From Thinopyrum elongatum (Eukaryota; Streptophyta; Magnoliopsida; Poales; Poaceae): 64,000 nt of DNA. The position numbers were made by a program, and so were the translations under genes. The DNA is taken from NCBI GenBank assembly GCA_011799875.1, contig CM022302.1:104916730-104980729 (forward strand), read 5' to 3'. Each line of letters begins with the position of its first letter. The stretch's first letter is position 1. This document shows, piece by piece, positions 46,018 through 57,462 of the stretch. Below the pieces are notes generated by a model, which was not told where the DNA came from, did not search any database, and saw only the letters and a program-made list of their open reading frames with translations.

Positions 46018-47853
46018 ATGGAAAATAATCCTTTGAGGGGCCTGTTCGGGGTATCTTCACCTCGACCGGTTGAGCAAAGAGTTGCTCCTCAACCTACTTC
46101 ACCTACTAAAAATATTTATTATGAAATTCCTTCGGGTATGATAGAGAAACTGCTAGCTAATCCTTATGCAGGAGACAGAACATTACATCCTGATATGCAT
46201 CTAATCTATGTGGATGAAGTTTGTGGATTATTTAAGCTTGCAGGTTTGCCCGAAGATGATGTCAAGAAGAAGGTCTTCCCTTTACCTTTGAAGGGAAAGA
46301 CATTGACATGGTATAGGCTATGTGATGATATTGGATCCTGGAACTACAACCGATTGAAATTGGAATTTCATCAGAAGTTTTATCCTATGCATCTGGTTCA
46401 TCGTGATCGGAATTATATATATAATTTTTGGCCTCGTGAAGGAGAAAGTATCGCTCAAGCTTGGGGGAGGCTTAAGTCAATGTTATATTCATGCCCCAAT
46501 CATGAGATCTCAAGAGAAATTATTATTCAGAATTTTTATGCTCGGCTTTCTCGTAATGATCAATCCATGCTCGATACTTCTTGTACTGGTTCTTTTATGA
46601 AGAAGGATATTGAATTCAAATGGTATTTATTGGAAAGAATTAAATGCAACTCTGAATATTGGGAACTCGACGAAGATAAGGAGTCAGGTATAAACCTTAA
46701 GTTTGATTGTGTTAAATCTTTCATGGATACCGATGCTTTTCGTGATTTTAGCACTAAATATGGACATGACTCTGAGATAGTAGCTTCTTTCTGTGAATCT
46801 TTTGCTACTCATGTTGATCTCCCTAAGGAGAAGTGGGTTAAATATCATCCTCCCATTGAAGTGAAAGTAGTAGAACCTATTAAAGTTGAAGAAGAAACTA
46901 TTACTTATAATGCTGATCCTATTGTTCCTAGTGCTTATATTGAGAAACCACCTTTCCCTGTTAGAATAAAGGATCATGCTAAAGCTTCAACTGTGGTTCG
47001 TAAGAGTTATACTAGAACACCTACACCCTCTGAGCAAATTAAAGTTGAACCTAGTATTGCTTTGGTTAAAGATCTCTTGGTTGATAATATTGATGGGCAT
47101 GTTATTTATTTCTGTGATGAAGCTGCTAGGATTGCTAAACTCGATATTAAAGATAAACATAGACCCGTTGTTGGCATGCCTGTTGTTTCTGTTAAAATAG
47201 GAGATCACTATTATCATGGCTTATGTGATGTGGGTGCTAGTGTGAGTGCAATTCCTTATACCTTATACCAAGAAATTATGAATGATATTGCACCTGCTAA
47301 GATAGAAGATATTGATGTTACTATTAAGCTTGCCAATAGAGATACTATATCACCAATTGGGATTGTTAGAGATGTTGAAGTCTTGTGTGGAAAAATAAAA
47401 TACCCTACTGATTTTCTAGTTCTTGGTTCCCCACAAGATTATTTTTGTCCCATTATATTTGGTAGATCTTTCTTGAACACTGTTAATGCTAAGATAGATT
47501 GCGAAAAGGATATTGTTACTGTCAGTTTTGGGGATGTGTCTCATGATTTTAATTTCTCTAAGTTTCGTAGACAACCCCATGATAAAGAATTGTCTAGTAA
47601 GGATGAAATTATTGGTCTTGCTTCTATTGCCATGCCTCCTACTGATCCTTTAGAACAATATTTGCTAGACCATGAAAATGATATGTTTATGAATGAAAGA
47701 AGGAAAATAGATGAAATATTCTTTAATCAAGGGCCTATTTTGAAACACAATTTGCCTGTTGAAATCCTTGGGGATCCTCCTCCACCCAAGGGTGATCCCG
47801 TGTTTGAGCTTAAACAATTACCTGATACTCTGAAATATGCTTATCTCGATTAA
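46018..47853 (+). pseudogene. gag-protease part of the polyprotein of element D
   Basis: A 611-codon frame from ATG 46018. Residues about 60-200 form a retrotransposon gag core (GLFKLAGLPEDDVKKKVFPL, LKGKTLTWYRL, EFHQKFYPMHLV, SIAQAWGRLKSMLYSCPNHE). An aspartic protease follows with the active-site motif D404-V-G-A (HGLCDVGASVSAIP). No CCHC knuckle was seen. The frame ends LKYAYLD at TAA 47851-47853, where GAA (Glu) is expected, so the protein is cut before RT. The same frame then carries the pol domains, showing that the ancestral product was a single gag-pol chain. Confidence 0.9.
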
Positions 47854-50753
47854 AAGAAGATATATCCTGTTATTATTAGTGCTAACCTTTCAGAGCATGA
47901 AGAAAAGAAATTATTGAAAACTCTGAGGAAGCACCATGCAGCTATTGGATATACTCTTGATGATCTTAACGGCATTAGTCCCACTCTATGTCAGCACAAA
48001 ATTAATATGGAGCCTGATGCTAAACCAGTTGTTTATCACTAATGAAGGTTGAATCCTAAAATGAAGGAAGTGGTAAGAAATGAAATATTAAAGCTTCTGT
48101 AGGCAGGTATAATTTATCCTATTGCTAATAGTAGATGGGTAAGTCCTGTTCATTGTGTCCCTAAGAAGGGAGGTATTACTGTTGTTCCTAATGATAAGAA
48201 TGAATTAATTCCACAAAGAATTTTTACAGGTTATAGAATGGTAATTGATTTTTGCAAATTAAACAAAGCTACTAGAAAAGATCATTACCCTGTACCTTTT
48301 ATTGATCAAATGCTAGAAAGACTATCCAAACATACACATTTTTGCTTTCTAGATGGTTATTCTGGTTTCTCTCAAATACCTGTGTCAAAAGAGGACCAAG
48401 AAAAGACCACTTTTACTTGCCCTTTCGGTACTTTTGCTTATAGACGTATGCCTTTTGGTTTATGCAATGCACCTGCTACCTTTCAAAGATGTATGACTGC
48501 TATATTCTCTGACTTTTGTGAAAAGATTGTTGAGGTTTTCATGGATGATTTCTCCGTTTACGGAACTTCTTTTGATGATTGCTTAAGCAACCTTGATCGA
48601 GTTTTGCAGAGATGTGAAGAAACTAATCTTGTTTTGAATTGGGAGAAGTGCCACTTTATGGTTAATGAAGGTATTGTGTTGGGGCATAAAATTTCTGAAA
48701 GAGGTATTGAAGTTGATAAAGCTAAAGTAGATGTGATTGAAAAGATGCTGTGTCCTAAAGATATCAAAGGTATAAGAAGTTTCCTTGGTCATGCTGGTTT
48801 CTATAGGAGGTTTATTAAAGACTTCTCTAAAATTTCTAGGCCTCTCACTAATCTCTTGCAAAAAGACGTCCCTTTTGTTTTTGATGATGATTGTGTAGAA
48901 GCATTTGAAATACTTAAGAAAGCCTTGATTTCTGCACCTATTGTTCAACCACCTGATTGGAATTTACCCTTTGAAATTATGTGTGATGCTAGTGATTATG
49001 CTATTGGTGTTGTTCTAGGGCAAAGAGTTGATAAGAAATTAAATGTTATCCATTATGCTAGTAAAACTCTAGACAGTGCCCAGAGAAATTATGCTACTAC
49101 TGAAAAAGAATTTTTAGCAGTTGTATTTGCTTGTGATAAGTTCAGATCTTATATTATTGATTCCAAAGTAACTGTTCACACTGATCATGCTGCTATTAAA
49201 TATCTTATGAAAAAGAAAGATGCTAAGCCTAGACTTATTAGATGGGTTCTCTTGCTGCAAGAATTTGATTTGCACATTATTGATAGAAAGGGAGCTGAGA
49301 ACCCTGTTGCAGACAACTTGTCTAGGTTTGAAAATGTTCTTGATGACCCACTGCCTATTGATGAAAGTTTTCCTGATGAGCAATTAGCTATCATAAATGC
49401 TTCTCATAATACTCCATGGTATGCTGATTCTGCTAATTACATTGTTGCTAAATTTATACCACCTAGTTTCACATACCAGCAAAAGAAAATGTTTTTCTAT
49501 GATTTAAGACATTACTTTTGGGATGACCCACACCTTTATAAAGAAGGAGTAGATGGTGTTATTAGATGTTGTGTACCTGAGCATGAACAGGAACAGATCC
49601 TACGCAAGTGCCACTCCGAGTCTTACGGAGGACACCATGCTGGAGATAGAACTGCACATAAGGTATTGCAATCTGGTTTTTATTGGCCTACTCTCTTCAA
49701 GGACGCTCGTAAGTTTGTCTTGTCTTGTGATGAATGCCAGAGAATAGGCAATATTAGTAGACGTCAGGAAATGCCTATGAATTATTCACTTGTTATTGAA
49801 CCATTTGATGTTTGGGGCTTTGATTATATGGGACCTTTTCCTTCCTCTAATGGGTATACTCATATTTTAGTTGCTGTTGATTATGTTACTAAGTGGGTAG
49901 AAGCTATTCCAACTAGTAGTGCTGATCATAACACTTCTATTAAGATGCTTAAAGAAGTTATTTTTCCGAGGTTTGGAGTCCCTAGATATTTAATGACTGA
50001 TGGTGGTTCACATTTTATTCATGGTGCTTTCCGTAAAATGCTTGCTAAATATGATGTTAACCATAGAATTGCTTCTCCATATCATCCTCAGTCTAGTGGT
50101 AAAGTAGAATTGAGCAATAGAGAGATTAAATATATTTTGCAAAAGACTGTTAATAGATCTAGAAAGAATTGGTCTAAGAAACTTGATGATGCATTATGGG
50201 CTTATAGAACTGCTTATAAAAACCCTATGGGTATGTCTCCGTATAAAATGGTTTATGGAAAATCATATCACTTACCTCTTGAACTAGAACATAAAACTTA
50301 TTGGGCTATTAAAGAGATCAACTATGATTTCAAACTTGCCGGCGAGAAGAGGTTATTTGAAATTAGCTCGCTTGATGAATGGAGAACCCAAGCCTATGAG
50401 AATGCCAAGTTGTTTAAAGAAAAAGTTAAAAGATTGCATGACAAGAGGATACAAAAGCGTGAGTTTAATGTAGGTGATCATGTTTTGCTATACAACTCTC
50501 GTTTAAGATTTTTTGCAGGAAAACTTCTCTCTAAATGGGAAGGTCCTTACATTATCGAGGAGGTCTATCGTTCCGGTGCCATCAAGTCAACAACGCTGAA
50601 GGCACAAATCCGAAGGTGGTAAACGGTCAAAGAATCAAACATTATATCTCAGGTATTCCCATAAATATTGAGACCAATATTATTAATACCATAACACCGG
50701 AAGAGTACATAAGGGATACTTTCCAGAACGTTTCAGACTCCGAAAAGGAATAG
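47854..50753 (+). pseudogene. pol part (RT, RNase H, integrase) of element D
   Basis: In the same frame as gag. After KIYPVIISANLSEHEEKKLL come stops TAA 48040 (CAA expected), TGA 48043 (CGA expected) and TAG 48100, then open frame 48238-50622. [20 protein letters not shown] (usual R replaced by C), [18 protein letters not shown] and the catalytic VFMDDF (Met 102 of this stretch). RNase [10 protein letters not shown] and [10 protein letters not shown]. Integrase: zinc finger [12 protein letters not shown]...CDECQRIG, core D in [10 protein letters not shown] in LMTDGGSHF and E in GKVELSNRE. Near 50585 the frame shifts, and the natural C-terminus ([20 protein letters not shown]) continues to 50753. 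Confidence 0.92.
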
Positions 50754-50839
50754 GTATGTGGTACGGTAAGTAAACCGACTCCAAAATGTTTCCAATGATA
50801 ATTTTTCTCCGTTTTGGAATATTTAAAAAATTAGGAAAA

Positions 50840-51060
50840 TTAAAAGTAGTCCGAAAGATGCACGAGGAGACCACAAGGGTGGAGGGCGCTCCCTACCCCC
50901 TGCCTTGTGGCCACCTCATGTGCCCTCCGGACTCCGTTTTCTTGCACAATACTTCTTTTGGTCGGTAAAAATTCATTATATAATCTCCCGAAGGTTTTGA
51001 CCACTGTACCACGACAAAATCCTCTGTTTTCGTTTTGAGCTGTTTTCTGCCAGAGTTTTC
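50840..51060 (+). promoter_or_regulatory. LTR-like promoter module before the extra ORF of element D
   Basis: CAAGGGTGGAGGGCGCTCCC, TACCCCCTGCCTTGTGG and a TATA-like ATTATATAATC (about 50975) resemble the U3 parts of the LTRs (44690-44740 here, 31000-31090 in B). They lie 60-230 bases before the extra ORF. An internal promoter is an inference. Confidence 0.35.
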
Positions 51061-51613
51061 AAGGCCAGGCATCATGTCGTCCTCCTCCTCCAACAACGCG
51101 GATGGCGATGCTTGGTTGATGCAGATGGAACTTAGAAGGGAGGATACCGAGGGAGCCACAATGGAGGGGGATGAAGGAGATTCGCTTAAGGAACAACCTC
51201 CGGCTTCGGAGAGAGGTACTCTGGCGGGCATCTCCACTATTCCAAATCCCCATCAAGCAATAGGGACTACAAACAACCATGAAGACCAAGAGGTTCGAGA
51301 AGGGCTTCCCCCTAGGAGGCCCTTACATAGGTTACATCAGAATAACTTCCATAATTTGGTTCATAATTATGGAGTGGAGAACACCCCTCATACACATATA
51401 CCCTCCAATTGGGACATATCCCGTCCAAGTGAAAGTAATGCAGGAAAAGGTTCTTGGTGGCCTGAAAATAAGCATCTTTTGGAGGAAATCCAGAAGAATA
51501 CAAATATGCTCCAACGTGTGCTCCAGGAACTGCAAGTCCTGAAAGGTGCCTTGATGAAGCTAACGGATCCATCAACAACTCCATCATCATCACCTCCGAA
51601 GAAAGAGACATAA
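51035..51613 (+). CDS. extra ORF downstream of pol in element D
   Basis: A 192-codon frame; ATG 51074 (GGCATCATGTCGTCC) is an alternative start that gives MSSSSSNNADGDAWLMQMEL. The middle is acidic and Pro/Asn-rich, and the C-terminal part has a likely coiled coil (HLLEEIQKNTNMLQRVLQEL) before a Ser/Pro tail. It sits where Athila elements carry their env-like ORF, but no signal peptide or membrane segment is visible, so an envelope role is not supported. The frame is intact although gag-pol is not. Function unknown; it could be a transduced host sequence or an element-specific accessory protein. Confidence 0.6.
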   Translation: MSCFLPEFSRPGIMSSSSSNNADGDAWLMQMELRREDTEGATMEGDEGDSLKEQPPASERGTLAGISTIPNPHQAIGTTNNHEDQEVREGLPPRRPLHRLHQNNFHNLVHNYGVENTPHTHIPSNWDISRPSESNAGKGSWWPENKHLLEEIQKNTNMLQRVLQELQVLKGALMKLTDPSTTPSSSPPKKET

Positions 51614-52835
51614 ATACATGGGTATGGGCACTCCCCTTGGCAACTGCCAAGCTTGGGAGAGGTGCCCCGGTATCGTATCACCATCACATCTTTACCTTTA
51701 TCGTTTTTCTTAGTTCGATCCTTTTGGTTATATCTTGCTCTAGTAGAATAAAGTTTTTTTTAGTATGATCTAGCTTTGAGTTTTGTTTCGAGATCAATCT
51801 ATGTAATCGAGTCCGTGAGTTATATATAATAAAGAGTAGTTTTGAGTTGAGGGCTTTGCTTCCTTGCTATGATCTTGAGGGAATTAAATAAAAGAAAGGA
51901 ATAAAAAGAAATAAAAAGATCATATATTGATCTTATGGAGAGTAATGACTTCACATACAAAGAGTATGATGAATAAAAGTTGTTGAGAGTTGACAAACAT
52001 AGTTTTGGTCATTGTTGCAATTAATAGAAAGTAATAAAGAAAGAGAGGCTTCACATATAAATATACTATCTTGGACATCCTTTGTAATTGTGAGCACTCA
52101 TTAAAATATGACATGCTAAAAAGTTGATGTTGGACAAGGAAGAAAACATAATGAGTTATGTTTGCTTATATCTGACTAGAAGTTATATTGTCATGGACCC
52201 TCCAACATGCTGAGCTTGCCTTTCCCTCTCATGCTAGCCAAATTCTTTGCACCAAGTAGAGATACTACTTGTGCTTCCAAACATCCCTTAAACCAGTTTT
52301 GCCATCAGAGTCCACTATACCTACCTATGGATTGAGTAAGATCCTTCAAGTAAGTTGTCATCGGTGCAAGCAATAAAAATTGCTCTCTAAATATGTATGA
52401 TCTATTAGTGTGAAGAAAATAAGCTTTATACGAACTTGTGATATGGAAGAAATAAAAGCGATAGACTGCATAATAAAGTTCTTTATCACAAGCGGCAATA
52501 TAAAGTGACGTTCTTTTGCACTAAGATTTTGTGCATTCAACCATAAAAGCGCATGACAACCTCTGCTTCCCTCTGCGAAGGGCCTATCTTCTACTTTTAT
52601 CTTCTACCCTTATACAAGAGTCGTGGTGATCTTCACCTTTCCTTTTTATACTTTTTCGTTTGGCAAGCACTATGTGTTGGAGAGATCCAGATATATATAT
52701 CCACCCGGATGTAGGTTATCATAAAGTATTATTGTTGACATTACCCTTGAGGTAAAAGGTTGGGAGGCGAAACTACAAGCCCCTATCTTTCTCTGTGTCC
52801 GGTTGAAGATTTGAACTCATAAGTATCGCGTGAGT
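51614..52835 (+). other. 3' non-coding region of element D
   Basis: No ORF of note. It begins with a GCAACTGCCAAGCTTGGGAG stem-forming phrase comparable to those after the ORFs of A and B. It contains the conserved block at 52233-52330 and ends at the CACTA E insertion. Confidence 0.55.
52233..52330 (+). other. conserved non-coding block shared with element A (copy in D)
   Basis: GCTAGCCAAATTCTTTGCAC, CTACTTGTGCTTCCAAACAT, CCCTTAAACCAGTTTTGCCA and GAGTCCACTATACCTACCTA match 19485-19580 in order and spacing. In both elements the block lies in the untranslated 3' part. Confidence 0.6.
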
Positions 52836-53335
52836 CACTACTGGAATCAGGGTCTTTGCCATCTGCCAGCTCTTTGCCGTTTTCCAGCTGATGGCAAAGA
52901 GGCTGCAAAGAACCAGCTGATGGCAAAGAGGGTCTTTGCCATCTGCCACTTCTTTGCAGTCTGCTGGCGGACGGCAAACAGTTCTTTGTCGTCTGCTAGC
53001 AGACGGCAAAGACCAAAGTGGGCCCCACGGGGGTACTGCACTGCCTAGGTCACACGGGCCACTTCTTTGCCGTCTGCTGGCAGACGGCAAAGATTTCTTT
53101 GCCATCTGCCAGCAGACGGCAAAGAGGTAAGGGGGGGGGGGCCCACAGTGTCACGGCGTGGGCGTGCTAACGGTCACCCTCTTTGCCGTCTGCTGGCGGA
53201 CGGCAAAGAATTATTTGCCGTCTGCTAGCAGACGGCAAAGAGGGTGTCTTAATTTTTGCCCCCTCTTTGCCATCTGCCAGCGGACGGCAAAGAGGTGGGT
53301 TCTTTGCCATCCGCTGGCTGATGGCAAAGCCCAGC
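52836..53335 (+). repeat. left sub-terminal repeats of element E
   Basis: Many copies of CTTTGCC.TCTGC and its complement GCAGACGGCAAAG, often as facing pairs with a short centre (CTGCTAGCAGAC). Such repeats are binding sites for the element's DNA-binding transposase partner. Confidence 0.85.
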
Positions 53336-54530
53336 CTGGCCCCACCCCCCTCTCTCTCCCTATCTCTCCCTGCAGCCCGGCCCCACCCCTCTCTTTCTCC
53401 CCTATCTCTCCCTGTAGCCCGGCCCTACCCCTCTTTCTCTCCCCCCACCTCCCCACCCACCCAACGACCCCATCCTCCACCGCTCCCCAGTGTTCCCCGA
53501 CGCCGCCCAGCCCCGCGCCCGCCCCTCCACCGCGCCCCGCCACCCCAGCCCCGGTGCCCGTCCCCCACCACCGCAGCCCGGCCCCGCCCCTCCACCCCAG
53601 CACCGCCGCCCGGCCCTGCCGTCACCCAGCACCGCCGCCACGCCCCGCCACCGCAGCACCGCCGCCTGCCCCGCCACCGCAGCACCGCCACCCGCCCCAC
53701 TACCACAGCACCGCCGCCCGCCCCGCCACCACGCCGCCGCCGTTGCTGGGCGAGGTTCGTTCCTTCCTCCTTGTTTTTCTAGGATCCGAGCAGAAATAGA
53801 GAGGGGAGAGAGATAGGGCGCCGCTGGGTGACATGGCTGTCGTGGGTGGGGGAGGGGCGCGGCCACCGTGGCTAGGGAGGGGCACGGCAGCCATGGGCCG
53901 CCGTGGCTAGGGGAGAGGGGGTGCACCCGCCATGGCTCGGCTGCGCGAGGGACGCGGCCGCCGTCGCTGGGGGAGGGGCGCTGCCGCTGTACTTCTCATG
54001 GCAGGCATGAGCGGCACGAGCTCTATGTATCGTAGTATCAATCAGTATATAGTACATGTATGTATATGTAATCGCCCTCTGATGTTGCAACTGGTATATC
54101 ATTATGTATTTGATGTTACCTTAAGTATCTTGTTTCAACTTGCATGCACTGAGTCAGATCTTGGCCAAGCACTGATAACTACTCCTCCCTCCATAAATAG
54201 ATGTGCGTTTTGGTTTGCCCGCGGTTACCGCAGCAAGCCAGCATGTAAGATGTGTGTCTCCTGTGTCACCTTCCATTCACCTCACCTCACCTCACCTCAT
54301 CTCACCTAGCTAGCTAGCAACGAAGAGAAAATAAGAGAATCCTCCAGACAGCAACAGAATATTCCTTCATTCGCACTCCCCACTATAATGACAATCTAGC
54401 ACTAACACTAATCCCGAAGAAGACAATAAGAAGAAGCAGAGAATACGACATAATAAGGCAGAAGCCAATCCTACTACGTCAATAAGAACTATTCCTCACT
54501 CCTCCATACTAGAAGAATAAGCCATCACTC
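53336..54530 (+). other. C-rich region and spacer in element E
   Basis: 53340-53740 is C-rich with CCGCCACCGCAGCACCGCCG-type repeats and open in several frames through composition. 53800-54010 is G-rich. 54010-54530 has no recognisable gene; CTCACCTCACCTCACC and CTAGCTAGCTAG runs lie at 54275-54320. Confidence 0.5.
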
Positions 54531-56649
54531 CGCCTCCCTCCGCCTCCTCATCCGCCGCTTCCTCCTACCTACTCCTCCTCATCTCCTCTCTTCCTCCTCT
54601 CTCATCCTCGCTCCCCTCCTCTTCCTCCCCTCCTCCCCCCTCACTCCTCCCTCCCTCCGCCCCTCTGTCACTCCTCCTCTCCTCCTCCTCCTTTCCTCCT
54701 CCTCCTCATCTCCTCCTCTCTTCTCCTCCTCCTCCTCCTCCTCCTCCTCCTCGTCCTCCCCTCCCCTCCTCCTCCCTCCTCCTCCTCCTCTTCTCCACTC
54801 CTACCGCCCTCCTCCTCCTCCTCCCTCCTCCTCCCTCCTCCTCTCCTCCTCACTCCTCCTTGCCTCCTCCTCTCGACTCCTCCTCCTCCCCTCCTCCTCC
54901 TCCATCCTCCTCCTCCTCCTCCCCTGCCTCCCTCCTCCTCCTCCCTACCTCCCTCCTCCTCCTCCTGCCTCCTCCCTCACCCTCCGTCCTGCCTCCTCCT
55001 CAACCTCCTCTCCTCCTCCTCCTCCTCCTCCCTCCTGCCTCCTCCATCCTCCTCCTCCTCCTCCGCCTCTCCTCCTCCGCCTCCTCCCCTCCTCCTCCTC
55101 CTCGCTCCTCCTCCCTCCTCCTCCTCCTCCTCCTCCGCAATCCTACGCCTCTACTATCCTCCTCCTCCTCCACTCCTTCATCACCTCCTACTCCGCCGCC
55201 TCCGCTCCGCCTAATGAAGAACGATCCCCTCCTAAACTCATCCTACATCAGCCTCCTCCTCCTCCTCCTCCTCTCCTCCTCCTCCTCCTCTTCCTCCTCC
55301 GCCTCATCCTCCTCCTCCTCCTCCCCTCCTCCTACTCCCCGGCCTCTCCTACCTGCCTCTCTCCTCCTCCTCTCCTCCTCCTCCTCCCTCGCTCCTCTCC
55401 TCCCCTCCTCCCTCCTCCTCCTCCCCTCCCTCCCGCCTCCTCCTCTCCTCCTCGCTCCTCATCCTCCTCCTCCTCCTCCTCCTCCTCCTCCCTCCTCCTC
55501 CTCCTCCTCCTCCTACTCCTCCTCTCCTCTCTCCCTCCTCCTCCTCCCCTCTACCTCCTCCTCCTCCTCTCCTCCTCCTCCCCTCCTCCTCCTCCTCCCC
55601 CTCGCTCCTCTCTCTCCTCCTCCCGCCTCCTCTCCTCTTCCTCTCCTCCTCCTCCTCGGCTCCTATCCTCCATCTCCTCCCTCCTCCTCCCACCTCCCTC
55701 ATCCTCCTCCTCCTCCTCCTGCCTCCATCCTCCTTCCTCCTCCTCCCTCCTCCGCTCCTCCTCCTCCTCCGCCTCTCCTCCTCCTCCTCTCTCCTCCTCC
55801 TCCTCCTCCTCCTCCTCTCCTCCTCCTCCTCCTCGTGCCTCACTCCTCCTCTCACCCATCCTCCTTCCGCCTCCTCTCCTCCCTCCTCCCTCCTCCTCCC
55901 CTCCTCCTCCTCCGTCCATCCTCCTCCTCCTCCTCATCCTCTCCTCCTCCTCCTCCTCCCATCCTCCTCCTACCCTCCTCCTCCTCCTCTCCCTCCGCCT
56001 CCTCCGCCTCCATTCCCTCCTTCTCCTCCTACCTCACTCCTCCTCCTCCTCCATCCTCCCCATCCTCCTCCTCCTCTTCTCCCCCTCCTTCCCTCCTCTC
56101 CTCTTCCTCCTCCTCCTCGCCTCCCCTCCTCCTTCCTCCTCCATCCCTCCCCCTCCCCTCACTCCGTCCTCCTCCTCCTACCTCCCCTCCTCTCCTCCTC
56201 CTCTCTTCCTCCTCCTCCTCCCTCCTCCCCTCCTCCTCCTCCTCCTCCCATCCTCCTCACCCTCCTCTTCCCCTCATCCCTCCCTCTCTCCTCCCCTCCT
56301 CCTCCTCCTCCTCCCTCACTCCTCCCTGCCTCTCCTCCTTCCCTGCCTCTCCCCTCCTCCTCCTCCTCCTCTCCTCTCCCTCCTCCTCCATCCCTCCTCC
56401 TGCCTCCTACCTCCACCTCCTCCTCCTCCTCCTCCTCCTCCTCCTCGCTGACCTCCTCCTCCTCCTCCTACCTCCTCCTCCTCGCTCCTCCTCCTCCCCG
56501 CCTCCCCTCCTCCTCCTACCTCCCTCCTCACTCCTCCTCCTCCTCTCCTCCTCATTCTCGCTTTCTCCTCCTGCTCCTCCCCCTTCCCTTCCCTCCCTTC
56601 TTCTTCTTCTCCGCCTCCTCCTCCTCCTCCTCATCCTCCTCCTCCTCAG
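54531..56649 (+). repeat. 2.1-kb (CTC)n-type polypyrimidine tract
   Basis: About 2.1 kb consists almost only of C and T on this strand, mainly CTCCTC units with occasional A or G. The complement is a GGA/GAG polypurine strand. It opens long artificial Ser/Pro/Leu-rich (plus) and Glu/Arg/Gly-rich (minus) frames. It turns abruptly into a polypurine AAG run at 56650-56710. Confidence 0.95.
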
Positions 56650-56715
56650 AAGAAAGCATGAAGAAGAAGAAGAAGAAGAAAAAGGAGAAAAGAGAAGAAA
56701 AGAAGAATATCTCCG
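56650..56715 (+). repeat. (GAA)n polypurine run
   Basis: AGAAGAAGAAGAAGAAG-rich run directly after the CTC tract. With the preceding TTCTTCTTCTTCTCC it can pair as an inverted repeat. Confidence 0.8.
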
Positions 56716-56759
56716 AGGGTCGCGGTCGTCGAGGGGTCGAGGGGTCAAGTGGTCGAGGG

Positions 56760-57020
56760 ATGACACCCCGACCCACACACCCCGACACCCAGACACGCAC
56801 CCCTGACACCCCAACACCCCGACACCCGACACGACACCCCCTGCCTCCCCTGACCCCTACAACGACACCATAACCCCCAACCCCTACACCTCACCCCAAT
56901 CTACACGACACCCCTACCCCCAGCACTCATTACAACCCCAGACCTACACCATGACCTACACCCGACACCCCCACAACCCTACACCCAACACTACACCCTA
57001 CACTAAACACACCCCTCCCC
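56760..57020 (+). repeat. CACCCC/CCCTACA-rich low-complexity tract
   Basis: Irregular GACACCCC and ACCCCTACAC units, some resembling degenerate plant telomere repeats (CCCTAAA) without a regular period. Non-coding; the C-rich strand could form i-motifs. Confidence 0.6.
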
Positions 57021-57462
57021 ACTACACCTCTTCGGCCTCCTGTTACCCGAAAAGGTGCTCTTCGGCCTTCCAGAGGCCGACGGGGTCATATATTTGTGAA
57101 ATATGAGTTAGGAAGTATATTTCCTGATTTTGTTAAGAAAAACATCATATATATTTGTGTTGATCGGGTGGATTTAAATGTGCAGTTCTTTCGTTACTGC
57201 GAGGGTCTGGTGTTCGACGACCTCCCCGTGCGTTCGACGAGCTCCGCCCCTGCGTTCGTGGGTGAGCACAAATGACATCTCCTCCTCCCCCCTTCATTTG
57301 CTCTGTTCTGGTCTTCGTGCTGATGAAACTTGCTAGCTATAGGTGTCAATCATCAGTATGCGTGACCACTATGCATCTCCCGTTCGAAAGGGTTACATCT
57401 ATAAATATGCATTCATTTGAATATTTATAACCGTGATTCTTTCTAATTGTCCAACATTATCC

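Larger units (their letters stand above)
44397..52835 (+). mobile_element. element D: Athila-like Ty3/gypsy retrotransposon, first part
   Basis: Order: 5' LTR (44397-45911), tRNA-Asp-type PBS, gag-protease-RT-RNase H-integrase polyprotein (46018-50753), an extra ORF (51035-51613) and a long non-coding 3' region. It is interrupted at 52835 by CACTA E and resumes at 63954; the 3' LTR is outside. PBS type, one long polyprotein and an additional ORF after pol fit the Athila lineage. The polyprotein carries four stops and a frameshift, so this copy is not autonomous. Confidence 0.9.

Noticed and set aside
51035..51613. Envelope protein call for the extra ORF of element D
   Set aside because: No signal peptide, transmembrane segment or glycosylation pattern typical of an envelope was seen; only the position matches.
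53158..53926. Overlapping long frames on both strands (Pro/Ala/Arg-rich)
   Set aside because: Composition-driven frames in a C-rich repeat; several frames are open at once and none resembles a known protein.
54860..56806. Open frame of 648 codons, Ser/Pro/Leu-rich
   Set aside because: It is a by-product of the CTC repeat: all frames lack stops because the tract has almost no A or G. The minus strand gives equally long Glu/Arg/Gly frames.
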